DNA of 64,000 nt from Novosphingobium sp. ST904 (lineage in GTDB: Bacteria; Pseudomonadota; Alphaproteobacteria; Sphingomonadales; Sphingomonadaceae): NCBI RefSeq assembly GCF_001298105.1, contig NZ_LGJH01000158.1, positions 1 to 64,000 of the forward strand. The letters are read 5' to 3'. Below, one piece after another: positions 6,145 to 16,470 of this stretch (position 1 is the first letter of the stretch; every line of letters starts with the position of its first letter). The position numbers and the translations under genes are program-made. Below the pieces are notes generated by a model. The model ran no database searches. It saw nothing but the letters and a program-made list of their open reading frames with translations, and was not told the DNA's origin.

Positions 6145-7529
6145 TTAGTCGACAGGTTCGAACGTGAGGCTCCCGTTTATCGTGTCGGCGTGAGTCAGGC
6201 GGATGCGAACCAGATCGCCGGGGAAGGCTCCCGGGACACGGGCGCTGGCCATAACGGGGAGGTCCTGGAGTTGGAGTTGGACCTTCTCTTCACGAACGTC
6301 CGTCACTCTTGCGGTGAAGCAGGTGCCTTCCATATGCGCGAGCATGGTGGCCTCGGCGAGGTCGACTACCGCTTTTTCGATTCGGGAATCGCGTGAGGCG
6401 GCGCGGGCCATGATCCGGGGAAGGGTAGTGAAAGCTTCCGACACTTCCTGAGGCACCGTCCGGCCTTGCGTGAGAGCGAGGACGGTGCGTAGGACGTAGC
6501 GGTCGGCGAGGCGCCGCAGCGGGGCTGTCGCGTGCGCATAGGGGGCAGCTATGGCGGCGTGCCATGGCAGTTCCTCGGGAACGAAAGGACGGTAACTGGC
6601 GCCTTGGCCGGAACGGCGGATCGCCAGCATGAACGCAGCCTCTGCGGGCCGCGAAGGGTTCAGGCGGCGTTGGAACTGGGCGAGGGGCATGGCGCGGGCC
6701 AGTCCAGGTGAAGTGCCAGTGCCGTTGTGCGCAGCTTTTCCTCGCCCTTGGTGTCCGGCATGGCCATGATGCGGAAGAGGCCGGTCTTCGCATCCAGCAT
6801 CGTTTGGGCGACCGCGAGATTGGCGGCAAGTGACAGCGCGGCGTTACGGCGCTCCGAGGGTAACTGGGGCCGAAATGCCAGGGTGAAGGCGCCCGATCCG
6901 TCAACTTCGACGACCTGCTCCGGCGGGTCCACCCTTTCGGCGCCGCGCCTGTCCTCGGCGCGATCGATCCGTCTGGCGATGTCGAGGAAACCGTCCGGCA
7001 GTTCGTCGTCGCGGACGGTTTCATAGGCCAGCTTGGCGCGGCTGCGGATCATGGCCCGTTCGGCGCCGTCCAGCTTCGCTTCGCCCGTGGGATCGATCCG
7101 CACGGTCAGTATCACAGCAGGGCGGTCTACCTGCGGTAGAAGGCTGGCCGCTCCTTCGCTGAGAATCGGTGGATAGAGGCTGGCCTTTCCATCGGGAAGA
7201 TAGGTCGTCGTGCCGCGATTCCAGGCTTCACGGTCGATCGGGTCACCATCGTTCACGAACCAGGCTACATCGGCGATGGCATAATGGAGCAGCCAGTCGG
7301 CGCCCGATGCCTCGATTGCGAATGCCTGGTCCAGATCCGTGGAGCTTGCCGGGTCGAGCGTGACGAAAGGGAGAGAAGTCCGGTCCGCATGATCTTGCGG
7401 CGTGCGAGCGGCTGCCGCTTGTGCGGCTTCCAGCGTTTCGGGTGGGAATATCTCCGGGACGGAGAACTGGGTCCGAATTCGCTCCAGCCCTGCACGAAGC
7501 AGGCAACCGGGATCGCGCAATGTCTTCAT
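6145..7529 (-). pseudogene. RNB-domain exoribonuclease (RNase II family), frameshifted
   Basis: Two adjoining frames together encode an RNase II/R-type 3'-to-5' exoribonuclease of about 460 residues. The N-terminal frame carries the RNB catalytic signature (VTLDPASSTDLDQAFAIE, with metal-binding Asp residues). The C-terminal frame carries YAHATAPLRRLADRYV, the conserved end of the RNB domain, and a short S1-like tail. The frames meet at about 6691-6695, where one G or C seems to be missing (HLDWPA then MPLAQFQRRL). The ATG at 7529 is chosen over a TTG 18 bases upstream. All motifs are intact, so a sequencing error is likelier than gene loss. Confidence 0.85.
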
Positions 7530-7688
7530 GGCGGTATTGGAGCGCAATATCGGGGGTGTGGCAAGCAGAGGCGGGCGCCTTGGGGGCGAGAGGATGCGGA
7601 ACCAAACCGCCTGAGGGCACTTCCTGAACTGTTCACTCAGGCGCTAGGGTGCAGTCCCGGCATTCCCATTTCTTCACGGAGTTCGACC

Positions 7689-8212
7689 ATGATCCTCGGT
7701 GCAGTCCTTGCGGGCGGCAAGTCCAGTCGCTTCGGTAGCGACAAGGCACTGGCCGAACTCGGCGGCCATACATTGATTGCCCTTGCCGTCGATGCGCTTT
7801 CGGGCTGGTGCGAGCATGTCGTGGTGGTCGGCCGCGAAACCGCGCCGGCGCCCACGCTTCCGGATTGGCCGAGGAGCGGCATGGGGCCGCTGGGCGGCCT
7901 GGCCGCGGCGCTCCACCATGCGCGCGACGAAGGCTACGAGGCGGTTTTGAGCTGCGGGGTGGATGCTGCCGTCCTGCCGGACAACCTGCTCGAGCTATTG
8001 GGAAGAGGTCCTGCCTGCCTCGCAGGGCAGCCGGTCATCGGCCTATGGCCTGCCGCTACCTTGGAAGTGCTGGAAGCCCTGCTCCATAGCGAGGAGCGTC
8101 ATTCCATGCGGCGGTTTGCCGAACTGGTCGGTGCGCGGCCGATCGAAACGGCGGTTCCGGTATCGAATATCAACACACCGCAGGATCTTGCGAGGCTGGC
8201 TCAAAGGCCTGA
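7689..8212 (+). CDS. mobA: Molybdenum cofactor guanylyltransferase
   Basis: MobA attaches GMP to molybdopterin to make the bis-MGD cofactor. The N-terminus AVLAGGKSSRFGSDKALAEL is the nucleotide-binding signature, and PLGGLAAAL and SCGVDAAVLP fit later family motifs. Family length is about 175-200 residues. As written, the frame misses its expected stop and runs antisense through the next gene to 8723. One extra G near 8192 would bring in the TGA at 8210-8212, inside the terminator stem. The end given here assumes that correction; the literal frame ends at 8723. Confidence 0.72.
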
Positions 8213-8235
8213 CGCATGTCCGGCGTCAGGCCTTT
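8203..8235. terminator. Bidirectional terminator between mobA and the OmpR-type regulator
   Basis: A perfect 13-bp stem, AAAGGCCTGACGC (8203-8215) / GCGTCAGGCCTTT (8223-8235), with a 7-base loop lies between two convergent genes. Each arm ends in a short T-run in its direction. Confidence 0.85.
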
Positions 8236-8240
8236 CGGCA

Positions 8241-8981
8241 TCAGTGCGCGACTGCGCGAACCTTCACGGACTTCGGCGCCCCTTCGGTTTGCGCCGACGC
8301 TTCGTCGACGGGGCAACCATCTGGAACCCTCAGGCGGTAACCGCCGGAAGGCGAGGTTTCGATAACTCCGGCCAGCCCCACGAAAGCGAGCTTGCGGCGC
8401 AGGCGCGACATGTGGACAGCCACGCTGTTGGTTTCGGGCACGAAGCCCATGCGCCACACATCGTAGATGAGTTCCTGCTTGCTGACGAACTGGTCGAGCG
8501 AATCGGCCAGGCGCCAGATCAGAGCAAACTCACGTGGATTGAGATTGAGCGGCTTGCCGTCCCCGAATGCTTCGCGAGCGAGCAGGTCAAGGGTCAGTCG
8601 GCCGATCCGCCGGCTGCGGGGCAGCCATTGGGTGAACTGCACGAGTCGGTTGGCGCGGGCGCCAAGCTCTTCGATGCAGATGCGATCGGTCACCACATCG
8701 CCAAAGCCGATTTCGAGCAGTGACGTGCGTTCCCGCGCTTCCTGGACGCCCACGATCAGGACGCATCTGCGAACTTCCTGATGAAGCGACGATAGCAGGC
8801 GCATCCACTCGACACTGTCGAGTTCGGCGGCGTCTATCAGCCCGACGCAGTCGGACGATGGTTGCCCGTCTGGATCGAGTATCCAGCCGCAGCGTTGCAG
8901 GTCGAGTCTTTCAGGCATTGTCTCAGGCGCCAGCCATCGAAATCTTGGCGCGTGGCATTCGCTCTTTCCCAGATAGGTCAT
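8241..8981 (-). CDS. OmpR/PhoB-type DNA-binding regulator with a divergent receiver domain
   Basis: A 246-residue protein. Residues about 135-225 form a winged-helix transcriptional regulatory C-domain (LNLNPREFALIWRLAD, AVHMSRLRRKL, then GGYRLRVPDG). The N-terminal 120 residues are receiver-like in pattern but lack an obvious acidic pair. The only candidate phospho-acceptor is Asp in GLIDA. No histidine kinase gene is adjacent, so it may act as an atypical or orphan regulator. A run of eight G lies directly before the ATG. Confidence 0.8.
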   Translation of the reverse strand: MTYLGKSECHAPRFRWLAPETMPERLDLQRCGWILDPDGQPSSDCVGLIDAAELDSVEWMRLLSSLHQEVRRCVLIVGVQEARERTSLLEIGFGDVVTDRICIEELGARANRLVQFTQWLPRSRRIGRLTLDLLAREAFGDGKPLNLNPREFALIWRLADSLDQFVSKQELIYDVWRMGFVPETNSVAVHMSRLRRKLAFVGLAGVIETSPSGGYRLRVPDGCPVDEASAQTEGAPKSVKVRAVAH

Positions 8982-9067
8982 TCCCCCCCCAATCTGATCA
9001 GCCCCAGTGGTGTTAAAAGAAGTCTATATACTGGGCTATGTGCCCTAGGGAACAACACCTAAATTCT

Positions 9068-9107
9068 TACAGGCAGGCCATTGAACGTCTGTCATGGCCT
9101 GCCTGTA
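9068..9107. terminator. Probable terminator of the aminotransferase gene
   Basis: ACAGGCAGGCCA (9069-9080) pairs with TGGCCTGCCTGT (9095-9106) with a 14-base loop, 8 bases past the aminotransferase stop. The T-run on the minus strand is weak (AAGAATTT), so termination efficiency is uncertain. Confidence 0.6.
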
Positions 9108-9114
9108 GTCCAAA

Positions 9115-10314
<1,200 letters not shown>

Positions 10315-10531
10315 GACCTCGGTGAATCCATAAAACACGCGGCGAGAAGTGCCGCGCGGGTTCCTGTAGGGGAATAAGGCCCCGGCGCAAATGGCCGATA
10401 CGCAATTGTGCGACGTGCAAATGATGTCCCGCGCAACTTTTGTCCGGTTGGCGGCGGGCGGTGCAGTCGATAGGTATCGAAGCGAGGGGATTCGCCCGGG
10501 ATCGCCCGCTGCAATTGGAGTTCGACCGCAT

Positions 10532-12397
10532 ATGGCGACCGACGCCACCGACCTGTTCACCGAGATGTTCCGGGGCCAGGCCCAGCAGGTCACGGGCCTG
10601 TTCGGGCAGCTTGTCCCGGCCGAAGGTACGCCCGAGGCCGAGACTGCCGTCCAGTGGGCCGAGATTGCCAGCCGCATGCATTCGATCTGGACCGAGTTCC
10701 AGGTGGAGCAACTCGGCAAGGCGAAGGGCACGCCGCATTATGCCGATCCCATGAAGTGGATTGCCACGGCCGAGGCGGTAGTGCGCCAGTTGCCGTTTTC
10801 CGATCCGCAGATCCAGCAGCGGCTGTGGGGCGAAGCCGTGGATCTCGTCAACGGGGTGCTTGGTCAGTACGGTCTCGGCCGCGGCGGGTTGAAGCAGGAC
10901 AATGGAGAGGCGCAGCCCGAACTGCCTCGTAGCGATCGCCGTTTTGCCGATCCGGAATGGCGCCGCCAGCCGTTCTTCGCGGTGCTTCACCAACTCTATC
11001 TGCTGTTCGCGGACGAGGTGACGCGCATGGCCGGGGCGGTCGAGGGGCTGGAGCCGGCGAAGAAGGCGCAGCTCATGTTCGCGGCGCGTGCGGTCGTCGA
11101 TGCGCTGAGCCCGGCAAACTTCCCCCTGACCAATCCGGTCGCTCTGGAAGCCGCGAGCCGCACCAAGGGTGAGAGCTTGGTGCGCGGCTTCGAGAACATG
11201 CTCGATGATATGCGCAAGGGACAACTCACCCACACGCGGCCCGGTGCCTTCGTGTTGGGGGAGAACATCGCGGTAACGCCGGGCAAGGTCGTGTTCGAGA
11301 CTCCGCTCTACCAGCTGATCCAGTATACGCCGACAACGGACAAGGTACTCAAGACCCCGCTGCTGATCTTCCCGCCCTGGATCAACCGGTTTTACATCCT
11401 CGACCTCAATGCGAAGAAAAGCTTCGTGCGCTGGGCCGTTGGGCAGGGCGTGACCGTGTTCATGGTTTCGTGGAAGTCGGCGGATGCGGGCATGGCCGGT
11501 GTCGTGTGGGACGACTATATCGCCGCGCAGGTCGAAGCGATCGACCATGTGCGCGAAAGGCTCGGCGTACCTTCCGTCCATACCATCGGTTACTGCGTCG
11601 CCGGAACCACGCTTGCCGCAACCTTGGCCGTGCTGGCGCGCAAGGGCGAGGCTGACAAGGTGGCCAGTGCCACCTTCTTCACCGCACAAGTCGATTTCGA
11701 GGAAGCGGGAGACCTGAAGAACTTCGTGGACGACCAGCAGATCGAGACGCTCGGCAAGCTTTCGCCCGAAGGTTATCTCGATGGGCGCTACCTTGCCGCC
11801 ACGTTCAACATCCTGCGCGGCAACGACCTGATCTGGAGCTACGTCGAGAAGAACTACCTCAAGGGCGAGGAATATCCGGCGTTCGACCTGCTCCACTGGA
11901 ACGGCGATGTGACGAACCTGCCGGCGGGATGGCACCGGGACTATCTGCGGGACCTCTATCGCGATAACCGGCTGGTGGTCGCCGATTCGATGCAGGCTTG
12001 CGGTGTCCCGATCGACCTTCACCGGATCGCTACGCCGGTCTATATTCAGGCGGGAAGCGAAGATCACATCGCGCCCCCGCAGAGCGTGTGGAAGCTCACC
12101 CACTATCTGGCAGGTCCCTGGACCTTCCTGCTTGCAGGGTCAGGTCATATTGCCGGCGTGGTCAATCCGCCCAGTTCGAACAAGTACCAGTACTGGGTCA
12201 ACGATGCGCGGCCGGACACTCTCGGTGCTTTCATCGAAGGGGCTCATGAGCATCCCGGAAGTTGGTGGCCGCACTGGGCCGAATGGCTACGGGAGCTGGA
12301 TTCGGCTGAGATTCCCGCCCGTGGAAAGCGGCGCCCCGGCGGCCGGGGGGATAAGGTGATCGAGGATGCGCCGGGCCGTTACGTGGCCACGCGCTGA
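10532..12397 (+). CDS. phaC: Class I poly(3-hydroxyalkanoate) synthase
   Basis: PhaC polymerises 3-hydroxyacyl-CoA into PHA on granule surfaces. This 621-residue protein has the long N-terminal PhaC domain and an alpha/beta-hydrolase core. The lipase-like box is GYCVAG, with the catalytic Cys near residue 355. The other triad members are Asp in GSEDHIAPP and His in GSGHIAGVVNPP. The LIFPPWINRFYILDL stretch is typical of class I. The ATG has GGAG 12 bases upstream. The phasin gene follows about 460 bases downstream, so polymer synthesis and granule coating are linked here. Confidence 0.97.
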   Translation: MATDATDLFTEMFRGQAQQVTGLFGQLVPAEGTPEAETAVQWAEIASRMHSIWTEFQVEQLGKAKGTPHYADPMKWIATAEAVVRQLPFSDPQIQQRLWGEAVDLVNGVLGQYGLGRGGLKQDNGEAQPELPRSDRRFADPEWRRQPFFAVLHQLYLLFADEVTRMAGAVEGLEPAKKAQLMFAARAVVDALSPANFPLTNPVALEAASRTKGESLVRGFENMLDDMRKGQLTHTRPGAFVLGENIAVTPGKVVFETPLYQLIQYTPTTDKVLKTPLLIFPPWINRFYILDLNAKKSFVRWAVGQGVTVFMVSWKSADAGMAGVVWDDYIAAQVEAIDHVRERLGVPSVHTIGYCVAGTTLAATLAVLARKGEADKVASATFFTAQVDFEEAGDLKNFVDDQQIETLGKLSPEGYLDGRYLAATFNILRGNDLIWSYVEKNYLKGEEYPAFDLLHWNGDVTNLPAGWHRDYLRDLYRDNRLVVADSMQACGVPIDLHRIATPVYIQAGSEDHIAPPQSVWKLTHYLAGPWTFLLAGSGHIAGVVNPPSSNKYQYWVNDARPDTLGAFIEGAHEHPGSWWPHWAEWLRELDSAEIPARGKRRPGGRGDKVIEDAPGRYVATR

Positions 12398-12860
12398 TTT
12401 TGCCCCATTGCGGAGACGGTCCGGAACTTTCGCATCCGGACGGCGGTATCAATAGTGCCAGTCCGGCGCAGGAGTAGTCCCTTCGCCTCAGATTGGCGTG
12501 ATAGAGCGCTTCGCAATTGCCGCGCGAAAATGGTGGCATCCAAGGATTTGTCCGTATTTTACTGAAACTTCGTTGCCGTTAAGCCGTTGCTTACGGGACG
12601 ATGCGTCGCCCATCCGCCGTTCGAAAACCCCGCGGGAGCCACAGTTCGCCGCGGATGCTGCATTGCAACATTTGCGCTGCAGCGCAGCATAAGGGCATTG
12701 ACTTCGCTCCTGCGAAATCATATTGTGCATTGCAACAAAGATATTTCCGAATCGCAATCTTTCAGCTTCGGGGCCCCATGGCGGAAAATTATCCGCCGCC
12801 TCATGATTGATCGCGATCCGCCCGAGACCCGTTTGCCAGCAGGAACGCAGGAACAGTCAT
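12398..12860. other. phaC-phaP intergenic region
   Basis: This 463-base gap holds no credible gene. A weak hairpin GTCCGGA / TCCGGAC at 12419-12441 lacks a T-run and may loosely end phaC transcription. The right half is rich in TGC/GCA repeats that look like operators for the granule-associated repressor PhaR. It therefore most likely contains the phaP promoter. Confidence 0.6.
12660..12737. promoter_or_regulatory. Putative PhaR-type operator cluster upstream of phaP
   Basis: GCATTGCAACA occurs twice as an exact 11-bp direct repeat (12660-12670 and 12727-12737). Between them lies CTGCAGCGCAG (12677-12687), which fits the CTGC-N3-GCAG pattern described for PhaR in Rhodobacter. PhaR represses phasin genes until it is titrated onto PHA granules. 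No phaR gene is in the window, so the assignment rests on motif and position. Confidence 0.5.
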
Positions 12861-13880
12861 ATGGCCGGCCAGGAAGAGACAAAGGATGAGGTGCTTGCTG
12901 AAAAGGCCTATGAGGCTGCCGCTGCAAAAGCGCCGGTAGAGGTGCCCAAGCCAGTGCCTCCTGCTCCGAAGACGGAATCGGCAAAGCCCATCTCCGAGAT
13001 CGCGGAAGCGGCCGTTGAGCCGAAATCGGTTGTTGCCGCTCCTGCTCCCAAGGCCGAGCCGGCTCCAGCTGTTTCCAAGGCCAGCCCGCCTGATGCTCCG
13101 AAAGCTGCCAAGGCGAAGGTTGTAAAGGCAAAGCCTGCGAAGGCGCCGAAACCGGCCGTGAAGGTCCTGGCTGCGGCGAAGCCGGCAAAGGCGCCCGTGG
13201 CCAAGGTCAAGGCTGCGCCTGCGGCAAAGATCGCTGCGGTGGCCAAGCCCGCCGCGCCGAAGAAAGTTGTTCCGGCCAAGCCCGTAGCGGCAAAGCCGGT
13301 CATCAAGGCCGCCAAGGCGAAGCCGGTCCTCGTGGCCGCGACGAAGCCTTTGGCGCCAAAAGCCAACGCGGCAAAAAAGACCGCTGAGACCAAGACAGTC
13401 AAGTTCGCAGGACTTTTCACACCATTCATGCTCGAGGAAAAAACGATGGACATGAGCGCTAACTTCGCCGGCTTCCAGGATGCCATTACCGAAGCTCAGA
13501 CCAAGGCGAAGGCCGCATTCGAAAAGAGCGCTGTCGCGTTCGGCGAAGTGGGCGATTTCACCAAGGGCAATGTCGAAGCCGTGCTCGAATCGGGCAAGAT
13601 CTTCGCTGAAGGCCTCCAGGGCTTCGGTTCCGAGTTCGTCGCTGAAGGTCGCAGTGCTTTCGAGACGCTGACCGGTGACATCAAGGAACTTGCCGCTGCC
13701 AAGTCTCCCAACGACTTCTTCAAGCTCCAGGGTGATCTGGCCCGCAAGAACTTCGACAGCGCCGTTGCCTACGGTTCGAAGAACAGCGAAGCCGTTCTCA
13801 AGCTGATGAGCGACGTGTTCGCGCCGCTTTCGGGCCGCGTTAGCCTCGCAGTGGAAAAGGCCCGCCAGACGGCTGCCTAA
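12861..13880 (+). CDS. phaP: Phasin with a long Ala/Lys/Pro-rich N-terminal extension
   Basis: A 339-residue granule-coat protein. Residues from about 205 to the end form a phasin domain (NFAGFQDAITEAQTKAKAA and regularly spaced helical segments). The first 190 residues are almost entirely Ala, Lys, Pro and Val, with repeats such as KPAKAPKPAVK, like a histone H1 tail. Such tails in PhaF-type phasins bind DNA and help partition granules. Standard phasins are about 130-190 residues, so the extension is notable. An AGGAA precedes the ATG at 12861. Confidence 0.9.
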   Translation: MAGQEETKDEVLAEKAYEAAAAKAPVEVPKPVPPAPKTESAKPISEIAEAAVEPKSVVAAPAPKAEPAPAVSKASPPDAPKAAKAKVVKAKPAKAPKPAVKVLAAAKPAKAPVAKVKAAPAAKIAAVAKPAAPKKVVPAKPVAAKPVIKAAKAKPVLVAATKPLAPKANAAKKTAETKTVKFAGLFTPFMLEEKTMDMSANFAGFQDAITEAQTKAKAAFEKSAVAFGEVGDFTKGNVEAVLESGKIFAEGLQGFGSEFVAEGRSAFETLTGDIKELAAAKSPNDFFKLQGDLARKNFDSAVAYGSKNSEAVLKLMSDVFAPLSGRVSLAVEKARQTAA

Positions 13881-14011
13881 GCCGCTTCGGGTTATCTCGC
13901 AGTCATCATTTGACGGTCGGACGAGGCAACTCGTCGACGTTCTGCCGTCAATCGGCGCAATCTTGGCGGGACATCTTGTTTCCCGGCGCTCCGATACGAT
14001 ATTCTGCCATC

Positions 14012-14443
14012 ATGCTTTCCCCTGTCGTCGATTCCCAGCTGCCCCTTTCCGTGCCTGCGCACATCATGCGCGCGCGCGCCGAACGTGTGCTTTCCGCACC
14101 AGTGGGAGCGGGAGACGATCAGGATCCCGATCGGGGGGGCGGTGACGACGATCAGCTCGGCGTCGCGACCAAGACGCGGGCCAAGCCGAAAAAACCGAGC
14201 CAGTTCAAAGTGCTGATGCTCAATGACGATTACACCCCGATGGAATTCGTGGTGCTGGTCCTCAAGCGTTTCTTTCACATGGACCTGGAGCAGGCGACGC
14301 GGGTCATGCTTCATGTCCATCAGAAGGGCGTCGGCGTCTGCGGGATTTTTCCTTACGAGATCGCCGAAACCAAGGTGAACCAGGTGATGGATTTCGCCAG
14401 GCAGAACCAGCATCCTCTCCAGTGCACGCTGGAAAAGGCCTGA
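14012..14443 (+). CDS. clpS: ATP-dependent Clp protease adaptor ClpS
   Basis: ClpS delivers N-degron substrates to ClpAP. The C-terminal 85 residues carry the family core: VLMLNDDYTPMEFVV with the substrate-pocket Asn-Asp, then HVHQKGVGVCGIFPYEIAE. The N-terminal 60 residues form an acidic, variable extension (GDDQDPDRGGGDDD) that would contact ClpA. A shorter start at 14066 is possible. Confidence 0.93.
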   Translation: MLSPVVDSQLPLSVPAHIMRARAERVLSAPVGAGDDQDPDRGGGDDDQLGVATKTRAKPKKPSQFKVLMLNDDYTPMEFVVLVLKRFFHMDLEQATRVMLHVHQKGVGVCGIFPYEIAETKVNQVMDFARQNQHPLQCTLEKA

Positions 14444-14465
14444 ACGGCTGATTCGCCTGATCCGG

Positions 14466-14930
14466 TCAGGGCGTGGTGGCCTTGCCGGGCGGGACCTCAT
14501 ACTTTTCGGCCAGAGCGCGGAAGAGAGCGGCGATGATCGCTGCTGCGGATGATTGTGCCGTGGCCTCTGCGGACGGTCCGCCATTCGGTAACGTCACTTC
14601 CGCCCAGTCGTGCAACGGGTTGAGCGATTCGATGCGCAAGAGCGCGCCGACAGGCAGCAACGCTATCGCAGCGCCGGCACAGTCGTTCCTGCCCAGAAGC
14701 CTCGCTGCTTCCCGTTCCTGAACATTCCAGCTTTCCGGGTTCGCAGGCCGCCGCCAGCGACCCAGGACCAGCATCGCTTCGCGGACGATTATCGGAGTGT
14801 CCGATCGTGTTGCGGCTTGCGCTCTGGCGGCAAAGTGCCGAAACCCGTCGGTAAGGCCTGGTATGGCGGCTTCAGGCGGGCTTTGGGGGATGGGAGGCTG
14901 GGGGATGGCTTCAGGATTGTCGGACGGCAT
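14466..14930 (-). CDS. Conserved hypothetical protein
   Basis: A 154-residue protein with a Pro-rich N-terminus and a central AlaArg-rich helical part, then LLRIESLNPLHDWAEVTLPN. No domain is recognised. The frame stays open much further upstream, but the ATG at 14930 is taken because the upstream extension is of low quality. It is convergent with clpS (22 bases between stops). Cytoplasmic location is likely, as there is no signal peptide. Confidence 0.6.
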   Translation of the reverse strand: MPSDNPEAIPQPPIPQSPPEAAIPGLTDGFRHFAARAQAATRSDTPIIVREAMLVLGRWRRPANPESWNVQEREAARLLGRNDCAGAAIALLPVGALLRIESLNPLHDWAEVTLPNGGPSAEATAQSSAAAIIAALFRALAEKYEVPPGKATTP

Positions 14931-15242
14931 GGCGGCTTTCGTCGGGGGGCGATGCGAGTGCAGGTGAGGCCGCTCGCGGGGATCGCCCCATTCGGCGGAA
15001 GGTTGACGCTGGCAACGTGAAACGGGCTGATTTAACCGTGAAATGGCGCAAGGTCGGGCGCGCCCGGGCGGCGAAGCTTTTGGGGGCTCCGTCCGCCGCA
15101 TCCGAATGCCCGTTTGTCGCTCGACAACGGCCTGCGCGAATGTTCCCTCCGCTTGCAAAGACAATTCGCTTTGCCCACTCGCGCCAAGCCGTTAAGGGCT
15201 GGGAGCACGATTTTCTCACGACGCCCCGGTGAACCTCTCAGC

Positions 15243-16469
15243 GTGAAATTCTTCAGCGCCATCGATCGCTATATCTTCCGCCTCGTGCTGATGCCGATGC
15301 TCGGCATTTTTCTGCTCGCGGCATCCTTGCTCGTGCTCGACAAGATGCTGCGGCTGTTCGACTTCGTGGCGACCGAAGGCGGGCCGATCGGCGTCGTTTT
15401 CAAGATGCTGGCAAACCTGCTGCCGGAATATGCGAGCCTTGCAATTCCGCTGGGGCTCATGCTCGGTATCCTGCTTGCATTCCGCAAGCTCGCCACTTCG
15501 AGCGAACTCGACGTCATGCGTGCCGTGGGCCTCAGCTACACCCGCCTTCTGCGCGTGCCCTATATCATCGCTCTGGTTCTGGCAGCGTTGAACTTCGCGA
15601 TCGTCGGATATCTGCAGCCGCTGGCGCGATATTACTACGAAGAGCTGAACTACGAGCTGAAATCGGGTGCGCTGGGAGCCTCGATCAAGGTCGGTGAATT
15701 CACTTCGCTCAAGGACCGGATCGCGCTGCGCATCGACGAAAGCCGTGACAACGGGCGTCGTCTCATCGGTATTTTCGCCCGCGTCGCGAACGAGAAGGGC
15801 CAGGTGCTTTCGATTTCTGCGCGGGAGGGGCAATTCCTGGCACTCAAGGGGGCACCTGATACGATCATCCTGCGGCTCGATCAGGGGCAGATCATTCAGG
15901 ACATGCCCGGCAAGGAGCCGCGCGTCCTGTCGTTCACGCGTCATGACCTGCCGATCGAACTTCCCCAGATCGAGAAATTCCGCCAGCGCGGCGGGCAGGA
16001 CCGTGAATATCTGCTGCCCGAACTTGCCAAGCTCGGCTGGAATGACAGCCTTCCCAAGGAGGAGCGGGTCTCGAGCCAGGCGAATTTCAACTATCGCATG
16101 GTTGAGGTCGTGATGATGTTGCTGCTTCCGCTTCTGGCGGTGGCTCTGGCGATTCCGCCGAAACGCTCTACGTCCGCGCTGGGCCTGTTCGTCTCTATCG
16201 TCATGGTCGTCGCCTATCACAAGGTGAACCAGTACGCGGCCGACGTTGCCTCCCTGGGCAAGATCAATCCGATTTTCGGGCTTTGGGGACCGTTCCTCAT
16301 GCTCTCCGCGCTGATCCTCTGGATGTACTGGCGGGTTGCCTACGTCCCCGGCGGTCAGGCCATCGGTTGGCTGGAGAAGGGCGTCGAGATTGTCGTGAAA
16401 CGCCTCAAGTCCCTATTGAAGCGCCGCCAGAGCGGACCGCTCCTGCCTGAACCCGCGGACCCTTCCTGA
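15243..16469 (+). CDS. lptF: LPS export ABC transporter permease LptF
   Basis: LptF is one of the two permeases of LptB2FG, which extracts LPS from the inner membrane and passes it to the periplasmic bridge. This 408-residue protein has the YjgP/YjgQ layout: three N-terminal membrane segments, a periplasmic beta-jellyroll (about residues 130-290) and three C-terminal segments. The GTG start at 15243 gives the expected N-terminus (KFFSAIDRYIFR). lptG follows after 1 base. Confidence 0.92.
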   Translation: MKFFSAIDRYIFRLVLMPMLGIFLLAASLLVLDKMLRLFDFVATEGGPIGVVFKMLANLLPEYASLAIPLGLMLGILLAFRKLATSSELDVMRAVGLSYTRLLRVPYIIALVLAALNFAIVGYLQPLARYYYEELNYELKSGALGASIKVGEFTSLKDRIALRIDESRDNGRRLIGIFARVANEKGQVLSISAREGQFLALKGAPDTIILRLDQGQIIQDMPGKEPRVLSFTRHDLPIELPQIEKFRQRGGQDREYLLPELAKLGWNDSLPKEERVSSQANFNYRMVEVVMMLLLPLLAVALAIPPKRSTSALGLFVSIVMVVAYHKVNQYAADVASLGKINPIFGLWGPFLMLSALILWMYWRVAYVPGGQAIGWLEKGVEIVVKRLKSLLKRRQSGPLLPEPADPS

Positions 16470-16470
16470 G

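Noticed and set aside
8213..8723. Continuation of the mobA frame past the terminator as an extra C-terminal domain
   Set aside because: It lies exactly antisense to the OmpR-type regulator and beyond a strong terminator; a missing base near 8192 explains it better.
12419..12441. Hairpin GTCCGGA/TCCGGAC after phaC as a terminator
   Set aside because: Only 7 bp and no T-run, so evidence is too weak to call it.
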